A stretch of DNA of 64,000 bases from NCBI GenBank assembly GCA_950295325.1, contig OX485808.1, positions 39,078,527-39,142,526 of the forward strand. The letters are read 5' to 3'. This DNA is from Polytrichum commune. Taxonomy: Eukaryota > Streptophyta > Polytrichopsida > Polytrichales > Polytrichaceae. The notes under the pieces are model-generated. The model did no database searches. It was not told the DNA's origin and saw only the letters and a list, made by a program, of their open reading frames with translations. Positions 1 through 13,400 of the stretch are shown here, one piece after another (the first letter of the stretch is position 1; each line of letters starts with the position of its first letter). A program made the position numbers and the translations under genes.

Positions 1-1926
1 AAATCCTCTTCACATACACTAGATTGAATGCTCAATCTTGTATTTTTAAGCTCCTTCGATCCAACACATGTCCTGTGAACTAATAGCAACCTTTGTCGAG
101 CCTAACTGGTCTTGCCACTAGCTCAACCCTCATGTTTAAACCCTTCCATATTTTTTTGTGTAGGCCCAAGGTGGATGTTATGAGCCATCTCCATGCTTAG
201 CAGACTTGCCCACATGTGGTCAAATTGCTTAATATATAATACCTTTGCCACTTTGTCAGGTTAAAGGTGGGGCTTGGGATGGTTAGGTTATGATGGGCTT
301 GGGGCATGCGCCCCTTAGTCGAGTCATTCGTGCGCACATACCATCAACTAGTCTTCCCTTGGACTCTTGAGCTAGACCATGGCATATGTTGGTCAAACCA
401 AACATGAAACTTAGAGGATTTGTGATATTATGAATGCATTGGGTTCGTTGTAGGTTGATTCATGAAATAAATTGATGACATCGGCCACAATCCCAAGCAT
501 ATCCAAATGATCACTGCAATTCTCTTGTATAGTAATGATGCTAAGAGGAAAACACGCACAAACCCCAAAAGACGCAATGATGAACCCTGTCATACGTCCC
601 TATTGTTGAGACTGCATTATTCGCAAAGTGCAAACCAAATGTTGGCCCTGTTTTGGGCACCCTCCAAGATTTTTTTTAATTTTTTTTTAATAGCGTTCAT
701 GTACTTTTTTAATTCAATAACCCGCCATCTCGAAAATTAATTGATTAATTGCATTCACGCACTCAAAAAATTCGGTAACCAGAATTACCGCCATGGGTCT
801 CACATACTAAACCCCAAAGCTTAAGAGGTGAGACAAAACTCAAAACATGAAGAGCCCAAAGAGAATGAGTGAGAGATGCTAGGAGGTATATGAAGTTTTC
901 AAGCCTTGGCCTCTAACCCTCGGCCCCTAGGGCTTTACATTAGTGATCCTTGACCCCTAGGATATTTGTTTTTTATTGTTCACTTGAGGCCGGCTCAAGA
1001 TTCAAAAGTACTCAAATATTGGTTGAGTTGGCCCCAAGATTTCACGGCCTTGACTCCTAGTGTAAAGCGGCCTTAAGTCTCCTTGCACTAAGTTGGGGCA
1101 TCCCATGGTTATATTCTCAGGACCCACATGAATGAATGCACACTACTTGATAATATTATGAGACTTCACAAAAATTACCAATCATTTTAGAACAAATTAA
1201 AGAGTATACCTCAAATCAATAAAGAAAAACCAAAAGGTGTCCGCATCTAACCAATTGGACTTGGAAACACTAGGACCTCAACCAATTAGTACGCCCAAAA
1301 ATCTCCCCAGACACTATTTGAGGGAATACCAAAATCGTAACTTGAAAACCTTGGCGTCCTGTATGGCCAATGTTCAAGATCGAAGTCTTCAATGCCCTTC
1401 AAAATACACCTCTCTCAAAATAGCCCTTCAAAATGCAATTCCAAATTGAAAATGAAGACATCACTTGAAGTCCTCAATACAATTTGCCTGCCACAAGAAC
1501 CAACAAGCTTAGGGCATTGTCACTACAAGAAGTGGAGTTAGATGGTTGATTCTTAATTCTTCACATTGTATTAAAAACATGTACCATATAATTCATGCAC
1601 AAGTTTAATATGAGTTTTGTATTTCATTTCTATATTCTTGGATTGGCATCTTGGATTTGAACGAACCTTTCAACTGAAGAGCTGAGATTTGAGAACCCTT
1701 CAAAATGAAACTCATATGAAGGCTTCAATCTTGAACACTGCATACGGCTCCTTGTTTTGGTACTGTAAGAGGTACAGTTACAGTTTTGTCCTTGCACAAA
1801 TCATCGATTCAGTTATGGGAAAAAAGTAAAGTTGTTTCTTCATTAAAGGCAAACCAGCTGCCCACACATGGAGGGAATGCCCACATGATGCTCAGTCCTC
1901 CTGTCACCAACTAAGCTTTCAATGTG

Positions 1927-1957
<31 letters not shown>

Positions 1958-1974
1958 GTACTCTTCTCCCTCTC

Positions 1975-2400
1975 TATTAAGACATGTTTAGTCAGGCAAG
2001 AATTCGGAATGTGGTATTCTAAGTATTATGGCCTTTTGGCTTCAAAATGTCATACTATCGAGGTTTTTAGGAAACTGGCCTAACTTTTTAATGTAAAATG
2101 TCATTTTGTACATACAGTGAAGATACATGAGTATGAAAGAATAGTTGTATTGAAGAAGAGTGTTCACAATGTTCTCTAAGGTTCTCCAATGCTCACAACG
2201 TTCCCCATTGTTTCCCAATGTTTACAATGCTCCCAAGGTTTTCATGTATGTTGCGAAGAACTAATCGCATATGAACTTTGAAATACATGAACATCCCACC
2301 ACTTATGCACATCGATTGCCTCTATTTTATGAAAAATCGGGCCTAAAAGATGTTGTATTATGAGTGTTGTAGTCGTAGTATGGAGATAAATTACCTGGGG
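1975..2400 (+). repeat. Diverged direct repeat, copy 1
   Basis: Matching blocks occur in the same order here and at about 3400-3770. They include a 'gacatgtttagtcaggcaagaa'-like start, a block reading tactatcgaggttt, a block with cagtgaagatac, a run of gttctc-type motifs, and an end with gttgtagtcgtagt. Divergence is considerable (many substitutions and small indels), so this is an old duplication or two copies of an old mobile element. Confidence 0.5.
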
Positions 2401-3399
2401 GTGGACTCTTCACACCATGTGCGAATTAACGTGTGTATAGAAACGAGTGTTGTTTGAGGCATTAGAATACATAGTATACAAAAGGGAGAGGTATGTTTTT
2501 TCTTTAGTGTGTGCATTTGAAAAGGCTATTAAGAATTTTGAAGTGAAGGTAGATGTACTTATTTCATTCAATTTACATTTACATCCATTGTTGTCATATG
2601 GTTTTTCTCCCCAAAGACTACGCCGGTCCATCCTTGTTAGGGTGTGCATTTGGATTCTAGTTTCTTCCAAAGTTGAGACTCTTAAAGTTCTCATCATCTC
2701 CCTTGAATTTGCTCTATGGATTGTGGCTAAGTTATTATGCTCTTGTCAACTTCGTTTATTTGATGTAATTTATGAATGAAATAATATTCAACAACTTTCT
2801 TATTGGAAAGTGAAAGTGGATCGTACATGCAACAAAGGCCTATTTATATCATCAGTTTTCATTTTATGTGTGTAATGCAAGCATTTATCACATTACATTG
2901 AAAAGCTAAGTATAAATACTTGAGCCCATTTCTAGCAGTTGTCTTTATGTATACATATGTTTTCCTCTATAGTTCCCATTTTGAGGGTGTATAGGGTAAT
3001 TCACCCACGCACATCATTTGGTTTCCAATGAAGAGTCCACCGCTTGGGGATAAATTAACACTAGAAATTTTGGCTGACGAAAAATGCCTCGTATAGTCTA
3101 GGTGTTGAGTGTTGTAATATGGAGGGTGAATTGTAGGGGATTGTTAAATTGACCACACTTTGGTTAAAACAAACACAATGACACGTTGTGCGGTCACATG
3201 ACGTGTCAAAATTTGATTTTTTTATTGCACACATGAAGAGTAGCAAAGTATCAGCTTTGCTTCCTCTTTCTTTACATTTCAACTTACAATTGGAATTGTT
3301 CAAATATTGACAGGTCATGTGACCGCAGAATGCATCTCTATGGTCATTTTAGCAAACTAAGTGGTCAAATTAACAATCCCCATATTGCTTTGTTCTCCC

Positions 3400-3770
3400 T
3401 CTTATTTAGACATATTTGGTCATGCAAGAAAGTACCTTATTGTCCAAATGTCATATTCTTGGTAATATGATATTTTGGCCTCATATGTCGTACTATCTAG
3501 GTTTTCCAAGAAAATGGCCTATGTTCATTTCGTATGTTCATACAATGAAGATACAAAATTTTGAAAGAACGTTTGTATTGAAGATATTTGTTAACGTTCT
3601 CCAATGTTTTCCAAAGTTCCCCTGCATGTTTCAAAATACTTATCACATATGAACCTTGAAATGCACGTGGCTCTCACAAAATTCTACACATTAATTACCT
3701 CTATTATATGACAATTGGGACAAGTCATATTGTGAACGTTGTAGTCATAGTGTGAGGTAAATCCATACTA
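3400..3770 (+). repeat. Diverged direct repeat, copy 2
   Basis: Second copy of the block at about 1975-2400, in the same orientation and order of sub-blocks. The shared signature includes tactatctaggttttcc, acaatgaagata, gtattgaagat, ttctccaatg and gttgtagtcatagt. No coding capacity is seen. Confidence 0.5.
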
Positions 3771-5818
3771 GAAAGTTTGGTCGACAGGAAATGCATTGTA
3801 TAACTGAGTGTCGTAATATGGAGGAATAGACTATATTCACTTCTCATATACTTACTACTTATATAGGACAGTGGGCGCACACATCAGTGCCAATGCTCAA
3901 TGTTAACCAAATCGGCATAAGTTACTAGGTACCTACTTAGCTGACAAAAAATAACAAACGTCCCTTCCACATGGAAGCGTGCATAAATGTTTTCTCCAAG
4001 GAGAATCACTAGTTAGCATAATTATAAGAGAAGTTGAATCTCTTTGAAAATCCCTATTCAGAGTTGAATCCCTATTCCCGTACAGAAAGGTCATTTTAAT
4101 TTGGACGAAGAATTTTTGATTTGCAAAAAACCCTACAAATGAACTTGAGTTCGTAATATTTTTTGCTCTTATTGTGACATAATTGTATCTTTCAGACATT
4201 CCTCAAATTTTAAACATGAACTTTGATTTTTTTTTAATTTCAAGATATGAAGCTCAAGAAATCTACTTTAGTATGCAATTTTCAAAGCAAGCACATACGA
4301 TGACAACCACATTCCAACTTGCATTCAACAAGAAAGCAAATCTTCCCATCAAAATGTTACAAGATCACATCCAAAGCTTCATCAACATCGATGAACGTGT
4401 CTAGTAATTGAGTTTCCTTCACCGAAAAGGTCAAACACATGAATTAAGGTAGACGGTCCTAAATCAAACATAGCAATAATCTAGACAGCTACAGTTTAAT
4501 GATCTAATGATGGCGACATTGGTTAGAAGCAAGGGACTGGAGATATCGATTGTGCTTGTACTCAAGATTCTCTCTCTTTGAAAGAGTGTTGAGCTCGGGT
4601 TGTGAAGGTTGTGTGGGAGTTCTTCTAGACAATATGCGCTTCATTAATGCGTGGATATGTTATTGAATGTGAATCTAAGAATGGCCACCAAAAAGACATG
4701 TGTTTAAAAGAGATTGGACTACGTGCTCAAAATTGTTGACCATAATTTCTGAGCTCAGCTAGTGGTAAGGTAATTAAGATACTAAATTGACTCACCTTCA
4801 GCCCAAGCAACTGAAATTGCAACAAGGTTAATAATGTATATAATAGTAACATTCTAAAGTGGTAGATCTTAATATACACATGATCAAAAAACAATGGCGG
4901 AAACCTTGCCTCAACCTCCGAAAGGAAGCATTTTGCTGAGATCTAAACCTCCACAATGTATCTATTAAAATTTCAAACAGAGTTACCCTAACAGATTATG
5001 GCCACCTTCAATCCCTGGAAGGTTCTGCACCTGTTGATCACTCCTTGCAGGTCCAGTACTCGATCGAAGTAAAATCAACATGAATATATTTCACAGATGA
5101 TTTTGATAACACATCATCATCATCATTCTAACGGCGAATTAAACTTGCAGACCACAATATAGATGAGGTTGTAGTAGTAGTACGAGGTTTGCATCAATAC
5201 TGATCATTTCCTGTTGAATGGATAAATGATATGTACAAAATCTCTAAATTATTAGCAAGCAGCAAGTTGCACAGCCGTTATTATTGTGGTCTCCTGCCAG
5301 CCAAAATGGAAACTTAAGCTCGTGTGTTGATGACGCTCTCTTGACTCTTCCAGTGCTCCTTTTTTTTTTTGGGGGGGGGGGGGAGGAGAGAGAGAGAAAA
5401 AGGGGAAGGAAATTCGACCTACGTTGGCACAGATTCCAGTTTGGCATCCATTTTTGGAGGTTTAGAGTAAATCACCGGAAGTAGGAAACTCGGAATATTC
5501 AACATCCACAATAATTACTCTCTGCAATCCATGTCTGAGCTAGCTGATGCAGCCAAGTTTGTTATCAGTTCTCTTGAGTCCATGAGATCATGTCTCCATC
5601 TTCTTCAAGTCATCGTCTTCATGGCGAAAATTTATTGCACTTAAAAGGTTTCCACCAGACGTTGTCCTTCGATCGAGTAGTGATGACGCTAAGTTTGTAG
5701 AATTCTACAAAGTCAAAGAATCCAGAAGTTTTCCAACTAAGTTCAGGTCGTCCTCTTGAACGGCGTCAGATTCTCCAACTGAGAGCAAATTACATTAAGT
5801 TGATCATTGAACTGCAGG

Positions 5819-8800
5819 ATGTCTCCAACAATGCATCATCGAATGGGAGTGATTACATTGATACTATGGTGGATGTCTACCTTGCACAGTGTGATTACAG
5901 CGCAATCCAAGTCTACAAGTGTAAGTGAAGCATTCTCTCACTTCGACACAGCAACTACCTTATACTCCTCCGACAACTACCTCAAGTGCATCTTCGACCA
6001 CCACATAATCCCGACCTCCACCGAAGAGGTCACCAAGCTTGTGAAGATTCTGCACTCCGCAACCCCACTGGTGAAGATTCGAGCCACCCGGAGAGGATTC
6101 CACAGCTCCGCAGGATTCGTGTGCCCAGGCCCAAGAGCCAGCACCAAGAAAGAATTTCACGCCAACTTGGTTGATGGATCATTACCTCCATCCATCACCA
6201 TGCTACTCCACCGACTGAACAATGTCATAAAAGTCGATGCAAATCGCCACATGCTCACAGTGGGAGCCGGGATGACTCTGTTCAACCTACTGGACGCCGC
6301 AGAGTTACACAACATGTCCATTCGCGCAGGTGCGTTACCAATCTACGGCAACTTAACAGTGAGTGGGGTGATTCTGGCCTCGGCTCATGGATCCGGGCTA
6401 GGTACCATCAGCAGCCTGGGGGATTTGGTGACCAAAGTGAAGTGGGTGAATGGGAAGGGAGAGATTCTTGTGAGCGACACCGCAACAGAACCTGGAGCGG
6501 AAGAGGTAAAAGCCTTGGTGGGAGGGTTAGGGTTGCTGGGCATTGTGACAGAGTTCACTCTTCAGCTGGAACCCCGCTTTCGCACCGTTGTGGAAACTCG
6601 GAACAACTTGGATGACATGAATATTGTGGCGGATGTGACGAAGATGTTGGAGGAGGAGACTCCTCATGTGATTGTGCATTGGCGACCTGACGATGGGAAG
6701 TATAGAGCGGTGATGTGGAGGCGGCAGCAACAGCAAGTCATGGATGATGAAGAATTAGCACTTCCTAACCGTAATCCGGTGTTCTACCCGAATGGTAGAA
6801 TTGTGTATTTCAATGCTGTGGAGAAGGAAGTTGTTGAGTCGTGGAGTGAGCATTTGGCTGCTTGGGAGGCAGACATGATGGAAGAATCGGAGATTTCTGA
6901 TGATCTCAATGCGAGTAAGTGATCCATACTCTCCTCTCCTCTAATAAGTTATCGCTCCTCCTCCACTGACTCATGCATTGAGTTGATGTTTCCAATTTTT
7001 GGGATCAGAGATACTCCTGACCTTGGAATCCGAATAGTTTGATTGTTGTGGTCTGAAGGGTGCTTCATTCCTTGTGATGGTTTTGGTTGATGATTGGTTT
7101 TGGGTCCCCCTAGAAGCTTGATTGTTTAGCACTGTAAGTGGTAAAGAATGGTAAGTGGGTCTTAGTAAACAGTCACTTTTAGCTTTGCACCCCATAGGAT
7201 ATGGAATACACAAGTCTCATGCTCAGGTTTTTGAGCATCCGACTATTATATTCCAAGGTTCCACTAAACAAATAATGGGTGTGGAATATTTCTCTCTAAT
7301 ATCTTGTTCATTGTCAAAGTAATGTCTTTTCTTTTTCATTAAATGATCGTACAAGCCGTATAAGAAAGCACAAGAGATCCATGTCATGACAAGAGTGAAG
7401 TGTAATTCCATGTAACCTGGTTCAAGTGCAAAACTTTGTAATTCCACTACACCTGCTTATTTGGTATTAGGTGTCACTTACTATTTGGAGTTATGCAGTG
7501 CTATAATTTTTTGCTAAGGATGTAAGTTTTTACAAAGTAAAGTCATTAACTATATAGTTTACTTTGTAAAAACTCACATTCTTACAACAAAGTTAAAGCA
7601 TCACATAATTTCAAATAGTGACACTAAATACCATAAACATTGTAGTGCAAAGGAGAAGTCACCCTCTTGAAGATGGTGGCTCTCTTCTATATATGTATAT
7701 GTGCACAAAACCAATCACCTTCCATTTTCTCATGAATTGAAAGTGTTATGTTGACAACTAAAGCTTAGCTTACTTGGCAATTGCCTTCCATTGTCAAGGA
7801 ATTAAGTGCGGTCACCTACTTGGGAGTCAATTTTTCTACTCATTACGGGATGCTATCCACATGTCAATTCAGGTGGTGAATCATGTGGTTAAGTGAACCA
7901 ACATCCAATAGGAGGTCAATTTTTCCTCCACTTCTAGAGCCCACAAATTTAGTAACCCCTCTCTCACATTGGGACCCCAAGTCATCATCCTTAGCTAATA
8001 TGTTGTTGTTGGTGAGCACAAATCATCATATTCCAAGGACTGTAGCTCCCCACCAATTTTTGTTAATCAGAATGCACACTATCAATTTAGAGTCACCTAG
8101 CATTGTTGCTCTCATCCACAATATTGCCATGTAAGGTAGATGAGTCTTAAATGGTTACTTTATCCAACTAGCCCACATCTCCTATGATATGAAACACTTG
8201 ATTAGTACAAGATGGTTAGCGAAATTGAATCGAGCCCATATCCACTTTCCACATAATTTTCGGAGCTCGTATGAATTTCTTATTCATCATCAAAATGAAG
8301 ATTCTCAAGAATATTAAATGGTTGCCTTGATCCCCATAATTATGTTGACTATGGAGCCTAGAATGTTTATAATATTTTGAACACGTAACCCAATCTCTTT
8401 TAAACACATGTCTTTTTGATATCCATCCTTTGAGCCACACCTAACCACATACCACTCACATATAGGTATCCGACTTAACAAATTACATACATCTACCTTA
8501 GTTCGTCAGGTTCTCAAATTGAGAAATAAACAAATCAATGAAATGATGAATTCCTTCCCATTTCTGTTGCAGAAACATGCGCCATGGGAGAAGCGATGCT
8601 CAATGTCCCTTTCTTCAGGGACAAGGATGGGACTGTACTCGAACATGCAACAATTCCCACCAACAACGCAATGATATCCGCCGAATGCTCTCCCAAGTGT
8701 TCCTACCAGGTCAAACACATGGGCACCATCACCGAGGACATAGAATTCACCATCAAGGTTTCTCAGCTGGACGACTGGGTGAAGGATGTGAAAAAAATTG

Positions 8801-9399
8801 TGACAGCCGAGCTCGCGGAGCCACAAGCTCGCTTCGAAAGGCAGTATGGCAAGCAAACAAAGAATATCAAAAGGTGTCTGCCCCCAGGTTACTTTTGGCT
8901 TCGATTCGGCCGAGGAAACCAAAACCTGCTGTCAACCAACACTGGAACCGAAGACGTGGCATATGTGCAATGGATCAGTCTGGTGTCAGTATCCAGCCCC
9001 AACAAACACACCAAGCAAAGCTCAATCGCCGAAACGATTGAACAATTGAGCTTGTGCAAGTATAAAGCTCGGCCGCATTGGGGGAAGAACCACGAACGGA
9101 CGTTTCGTCACCGCAAGTGCCATGTGCGAGATAACTTCCCAGCAACCAATATTGCGAAGCTGCTGAATCTGCAACAACGTCACGACCCGTTGAAGCATTT
9201 TGAGCCTGAGCTTTTCAGCCATCTTCTTCGGAGGAGCGGCCCTCAGTATTCCAACCAATGCTCCCTGCACTTTTGGTGTTACTGTGAACTGGATGCTCAC
9301 TGTGCCCGTGGACATGCTTGTCAACCATCGCCTGTCTTTCCAGAGTACAAGACCTGCAGAATTGTTGAGCCCAGTGCACCCCAACATGATGAACTTTGA
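5819..9399 (+). CDS. GULLO: L-gulono-1,4-lactone oxidase-like FAD enzyme, secretory, HDEL-terminated
   Basis: Two exons, 5819-6914 and 8573-9399, join in phase (A|AA) through GTAAGT...ttgcag to give 640 residues, near the usual size of plant GULLO proteins (about 570-600). Residues 1-30 look like a signal peptide (hydrophobic VITLILWWMS core). Residues ~55-240 form the FAD_binding_4 (PCMH-type) domain; His95 in GFHSS sits where the covalent-flavin His lies in animal gulonolactone oxidase, and the GNLTVSGVILASAHGSG segment (~177-193) is the family's FAD loop. The C-terminal domain has the HWGKN motif (534-538), typical of aldonolactone oxidases. The likely reaction is oxidation of L-gulono- or related aldonolactones towards ascorbate; the substrate is inferred. 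The last four residues are HDEL, the plant ER-retention signal, which is unusual for the family. The ATG at 5819 is chosen because upstream codons in frame are non-ATG; Met5 and Met9 are alternatives. The 1.66 kb intron holds two MITEs. Confidence 0.88.
7461..7636 (+). mobile_element. MITE family A copy (hairpin, TGGTATT..GTGTCAC TIR) in GULLO intron
   Basis: Imperfect inverted repeat over the whole length. The left end reads ttggtattaggtgtcactta and the right end tagtgacactaaataccat, with a second arm pair of gttttacaaagtaaa type in the middle. Related copies lie at 19.65, 28.92, 38.99, 39.60 and 49.60 kb. No ORF. It is a non-autonomous DNA-transposon-like element; the superfamily is not determined. 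Confidence 0.7.
8132..8500 (-). mobile_element. MITE family B copy (~370 bp) in GULLO intron
   Basis: Bounded by perfect 11-base inverted termini (taaggtagatg / catctacctta). Internal sequence matches, on the minus strand, copies at 13.16-13.44, 15.74-16.08, 35.33-35.72 and 42.25-42.60 kb. Shared landmarks are the gtggtatgtg motif, an aaaagacatgtgttt block, a ggattggactacgtgctcaaa-like block and gtttcatatcctag. No protein coding. Confidence 0.65.
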
Positions 9400-10401
9400 T
9401 GCCCCCCAAGTTCAGAAGAATGATCCCAATCTGCAACTGCAGTGATTTGGTACAAACAGTTCTTTTCAACACATTGCAGTTAGATGTACAAAATGCTCTC
9501 TACGTTCTCAATAAGATCCTGCTGGAACAGCTCTTAGAAGAAGAAATTCAACAATCAAAAGTTTCACATGTAGTTTACATTGAGTGCCCTTGTTTCCACA
9601 ATCTCCTGTTTATGGCCGGTTGATTCTGCAAGCCTATCAACTGGATAAGCTCATCTAATGACTATTATACTGGATAACGTTTAGGATGTTGAAGTACTCA
9701 ATAGCATCGACATCTCTCAGCAGGCTGGCCAAATAGTTTGGAGGCTGATATGAAAACTTTCGCATCTCTGGATCATTTCAGGTAGTAGAGACTTGCATTG
9801 ATTGAAGCTTCAGATCCATAAGACCCATATAGAGTAACGAAGGATCCGTGACCTACAGAGTTAAGCGCTAAGCACGGTTCCTAATATTTAAATGGTCAAA
9901 TTCATAAATTTCATTTTCACAAGATCAAGAGGTCTCCAACGCACTAAAGAAAGGGTCGTTGGGATACTGTATGCAAAAGTAATAAGGTATTCAAAATTTC
10001 ATTTGTAGGCAACCTAAAATAACTCCTATAGCAGATGTTGAGGTAGGGTAGACCCTCATAATCAATATGTACGTATCATACAAGATTTCTAGGTGTTGGT
10101 TTTAGGTAAGGTGTTGGTTTTAGGTCAGGTGTTGGTTTTAGGTCAGGTGTTGGTATTGGGTACACATACTAAAACCATACTTGTACTGTGTATACTTATA
10201 CCTGTGAGAACATACATTAGTGGTAGGGAGGATACATATGCACTCTTATGATTTGCAAAGTATTACTGACAAGTATATGCCTCATGTGACATTCTCAGCA
10301 CTAATCCTTCCAAGCTTGCAAGGTAACAAACATCCTTGATGCAAAAAAATTGCAAAATTTGCTATTGCATACTATGATACAAAAGAAAAAAATCCAATGG
10401 G
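9400..10401. other. Convergent intergenic region
   Basis: The 3' ends of the plus-strand oxidase gene and the minus-strand WLM gene face each other here. The only structure I see is an 18-base tandem repeat at 10091-10162. No gene is recognised; short frames at 9396-9623 are most likely 3' UTR. Confidence 0.6.
10091..10162 (+). repeat. 18-base tandem repeat, about 4 copies
   Basis: The unit aggtgttggttttaggtc occurs three times almost exactly, followed by a degenerate fourth. It is a small minisatellite between two convergent genes. Confidence 0.85.
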
Positions 10402-13400
10402 TCATGTGCCCACATTGGGGGCTCGTGAGGCAGCAGGTGCTCCATATGAATATCTCCACTGGCCACAGGCTTCACAATTATCAACCAAATCTAGGTTTTC
10501 TAGAGTGCAAAATTTACAAGTCCATGTCTTTGCAGCAGGTGTAGAGGACTCAACAGGGAGTGCCTCTCTAATTGTGTTACATGCTCCACAAGCAAGCGCT
10601 AAAGGCTGCAACCAATAACCAGACAACCCTCTCAGCATTATGTGTAAAAACCCTTTAGACACATTATCTAAAACACCCCAACACAATGAAATGGCAATAA
10701 AAGCAAAGCACAAATGAGTTCACTATCAGCCATCTCTACCAAGACCAAGGGATAGCCTACATAAATTTGTTCAAACGGATGATTACAGGAACATGTACAA
10801 ATAAACCATGAAGCAGGAACAAAACTAATGTGAAATGACTAGCTTCCTTAAACTTCAATGGAGGAGATAGAGACTCTTACTGGATTATGCAGTGTGCATA
10901 TAATACAAGTCCACTCTCCAGATTCCAAGGAAGTGTTATTTCTGAGTCCTTGGTTACTCAAGCTGCTTTGTGTAACATTCCGCCCTTTCTTCTGTACTCT
11001 AGCTAGAGCTGCGTCATGAATTGGATTGAAGGAGATAGATCCATTGTTATCCCTTTTAACAGGATCACTCTGAAATCCCCCACCCATCCTGCCTGGAAAT
11101 AGAATATATAATTGTAAATTCATCATTTCAATCGTCCTTCTTAGAAACTGGTGTGCTGACACAAACTTATACAATACTTCCTGTCACCATTTGTCTTGTT
11201 ACATGAATGTGATCATGAGCAATATTGGCACTATTGGCACTTCTTAAAACATCATTATTGTCAAAAGTGGGGCAAAAGCCCCTACCAAAAGATGAGTTTA
11301 TGAGGGACTTTAAGGATAACTGTGATAATCCTGTAACCAGTGACAGGATTTTGTTGCGCATTCAAATCATAGTATCAAGATAGAAGGGTGAGCTCTTGAT
11401 ACCTTTCTCACTTGTGGAAGCTCCACCATTCCGAGAGCTTGGGCCAGCATCATCATTCCCTTTTGACTTCATTCCACTTGATAATTGACCACTTGAATTT
11501 TCCCTTTCCTTGGCCTTTTCAACACCATCATTACCGCTAGTGGTAGGTGCAGCACACCAGAGGTCATCTCTCTGTCTTCTTTCAGCTGCCATAGCAGCAG
11601 CTTGCAAAGGACTCAGCGCTCTCATAATTTCACTATCTCCGCCAAGTCGACGAGGACCACTAGGCATCAGTGACCCTTTCTGGAACCGCTTCTCAGCAGC
11701 TGCAGCAGCAATTGCTCGAAGATTTGTGGGAGGAGGATTGTGAGTGTAGCCACCAAGACGCTGTCCCGGAGCATCAAACCCTTGTCCTGTTCCAGAGATA
11801 CCTTTCGCCATCAACTCTTCGCATTCCTGTGCAACACCCAGTTTTATTTAGCAGTCATTAAAAACTTCTTGTAATGAATTCTGCATTTCATTACCACTTT
11901 GAATAGACATTGACTGAAAAAAATTCTGACTTCTCCTATTCACAATTACAAGATACAAGACAAGTACTGTGACAAATTGTCCATACAGTGGGGGCACAAT
12001 CATTGTACTGTTCCAGAAAATAGATTTATCCTCTAATTCAACATGACTTTTGGTCGGTTGTTTTGCACACAATGCCTTCCATGTTTGGCAAGTTTCAGTG
12101 CATGCTTCAAGGTAGTGTGGAGGTTAAAACAAAGCAAATATTCTATATTGGTTCATAGAGGATCGACCTCAAATTGGAATGTCAAGAGGTGCTAAAATGA
12201 ATTTGGCTCTCAAAGAACCTAAAGAGGTTGCTCTTCATTCAAATTCAAAACACTACCTCCAAGAATGCACCACAAGTGATTAAAATTATTGATATTCCAT
12301 GCAAAACAACCAAAGGAAAATCATAAGGGACCAACTCCTGATGAAAAGTCCCGTTGAAGTTAAGGATAACTCTAATGTTCTGCAGGAGATGTCCAGGCTC
12401 GCAACAAGACTCTACAGAGGCTTTCATATGTAAAGCAGGCCGAGACAGAAATACATTACATATGTGATCTCAAATAGAAAATATAATTCTCAATCTAATC
12501 TATGACAGGTTCCACCAGAGCTTCATAATGCTCTTGTTGATCAAAGCTTGAAGTCAAGTAGAGAGGTAGCCACAAAAACATAGTTTCTTAACCCTAGATA
12601 TTGCCTCCTAAACGACTTTCATCACACCTCACCAGCGATTGCTAAGAAATGTGTTCTCCATGTAGATATTAGACAAATAATGGGGGAGATTGAGTCACCT
12701 TTGTAATCTCGTCGAGCAGTTTATAGAACTTAGCATCATGGGGGCCATGTTCATTATGCGTAAGCTCGTGTAGTAAAGTCCCCAATATACTTTCGTATGG
12801 GTAAAAGTCGCGTTCACGACCATGGTATCGTAACCTGATACGCACCTCCTGACCACCGTCTATGTTTAATCCCAGCAGCCCTGGATTGCTGGGACTGCCA
12901 ATTCCACCACAACAAGCACCAAAAAAAGATCCTGTCAACTTGATCCTTCCTTGACAATGAGTGTGTCCTGAGTTACATGGTAAGTTTGGTACATAACTAC
13001 TTTAAGCAAGACCGATCACCATTCTTATTGTGCTTAAACCTTCAAGATTTGAAGCAGATGTGTTGAAATCAGCAGTATATTCACAAGAAAGCCATAAGGT
13101 ACATGTGCCTTGTTTGGTTACTTCTTGCTGTGTGCTACCTTATACTACTCAGATTCACGAGGTTAAAATTCACATGCGTCCGCACATGAATCTGAAGAAG
13201 CCAGGATAGATCCCAGAAGGTTTTAGAGCAAACTTTGAATTGGAATGAATTGTCAAAGTCCACTGACAGTGAGCCATAAGAAGGCTACATAGGTCCTCCT
13301 GATTATGTTGACTATAGAGCCTAGAATGGTTGACAAATTTTGAGCACGTAGTTCCCAAAATACTTTTGGTGCCTATTCTTCGATCTGCACCTAACCACCC

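Larger units (their letters stand above)
1..5800. other. AT-rich intergenic region, no gene recognised
   Basis: Only short chance reading frames are present and none resembles a protein family I know. The stretch holds a TG/TA microsatellite near 1925-1958, a diverged direct duplication (about 1975-2400 against 3400-3770), a partial copy of the repeat family seen at 20.3, 23.4 and 36.6 kb (about 1140-1320), a partial family-B MITE (about 4640-4770) and a G-run at 5371-5382. The last ~280 bases before 5819 probably include the promoter and 5' leader of the oxidase gene; the sequence just before its ATG ends in ctgcag, so a leader intron is possible. Confidence 0.6.

Noticed and set aside
8577-9049. 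Alternative frames inside the second GULLO exon
   Set aside because: Shadows of the real frame, which carries the conserved HWGKN domain.
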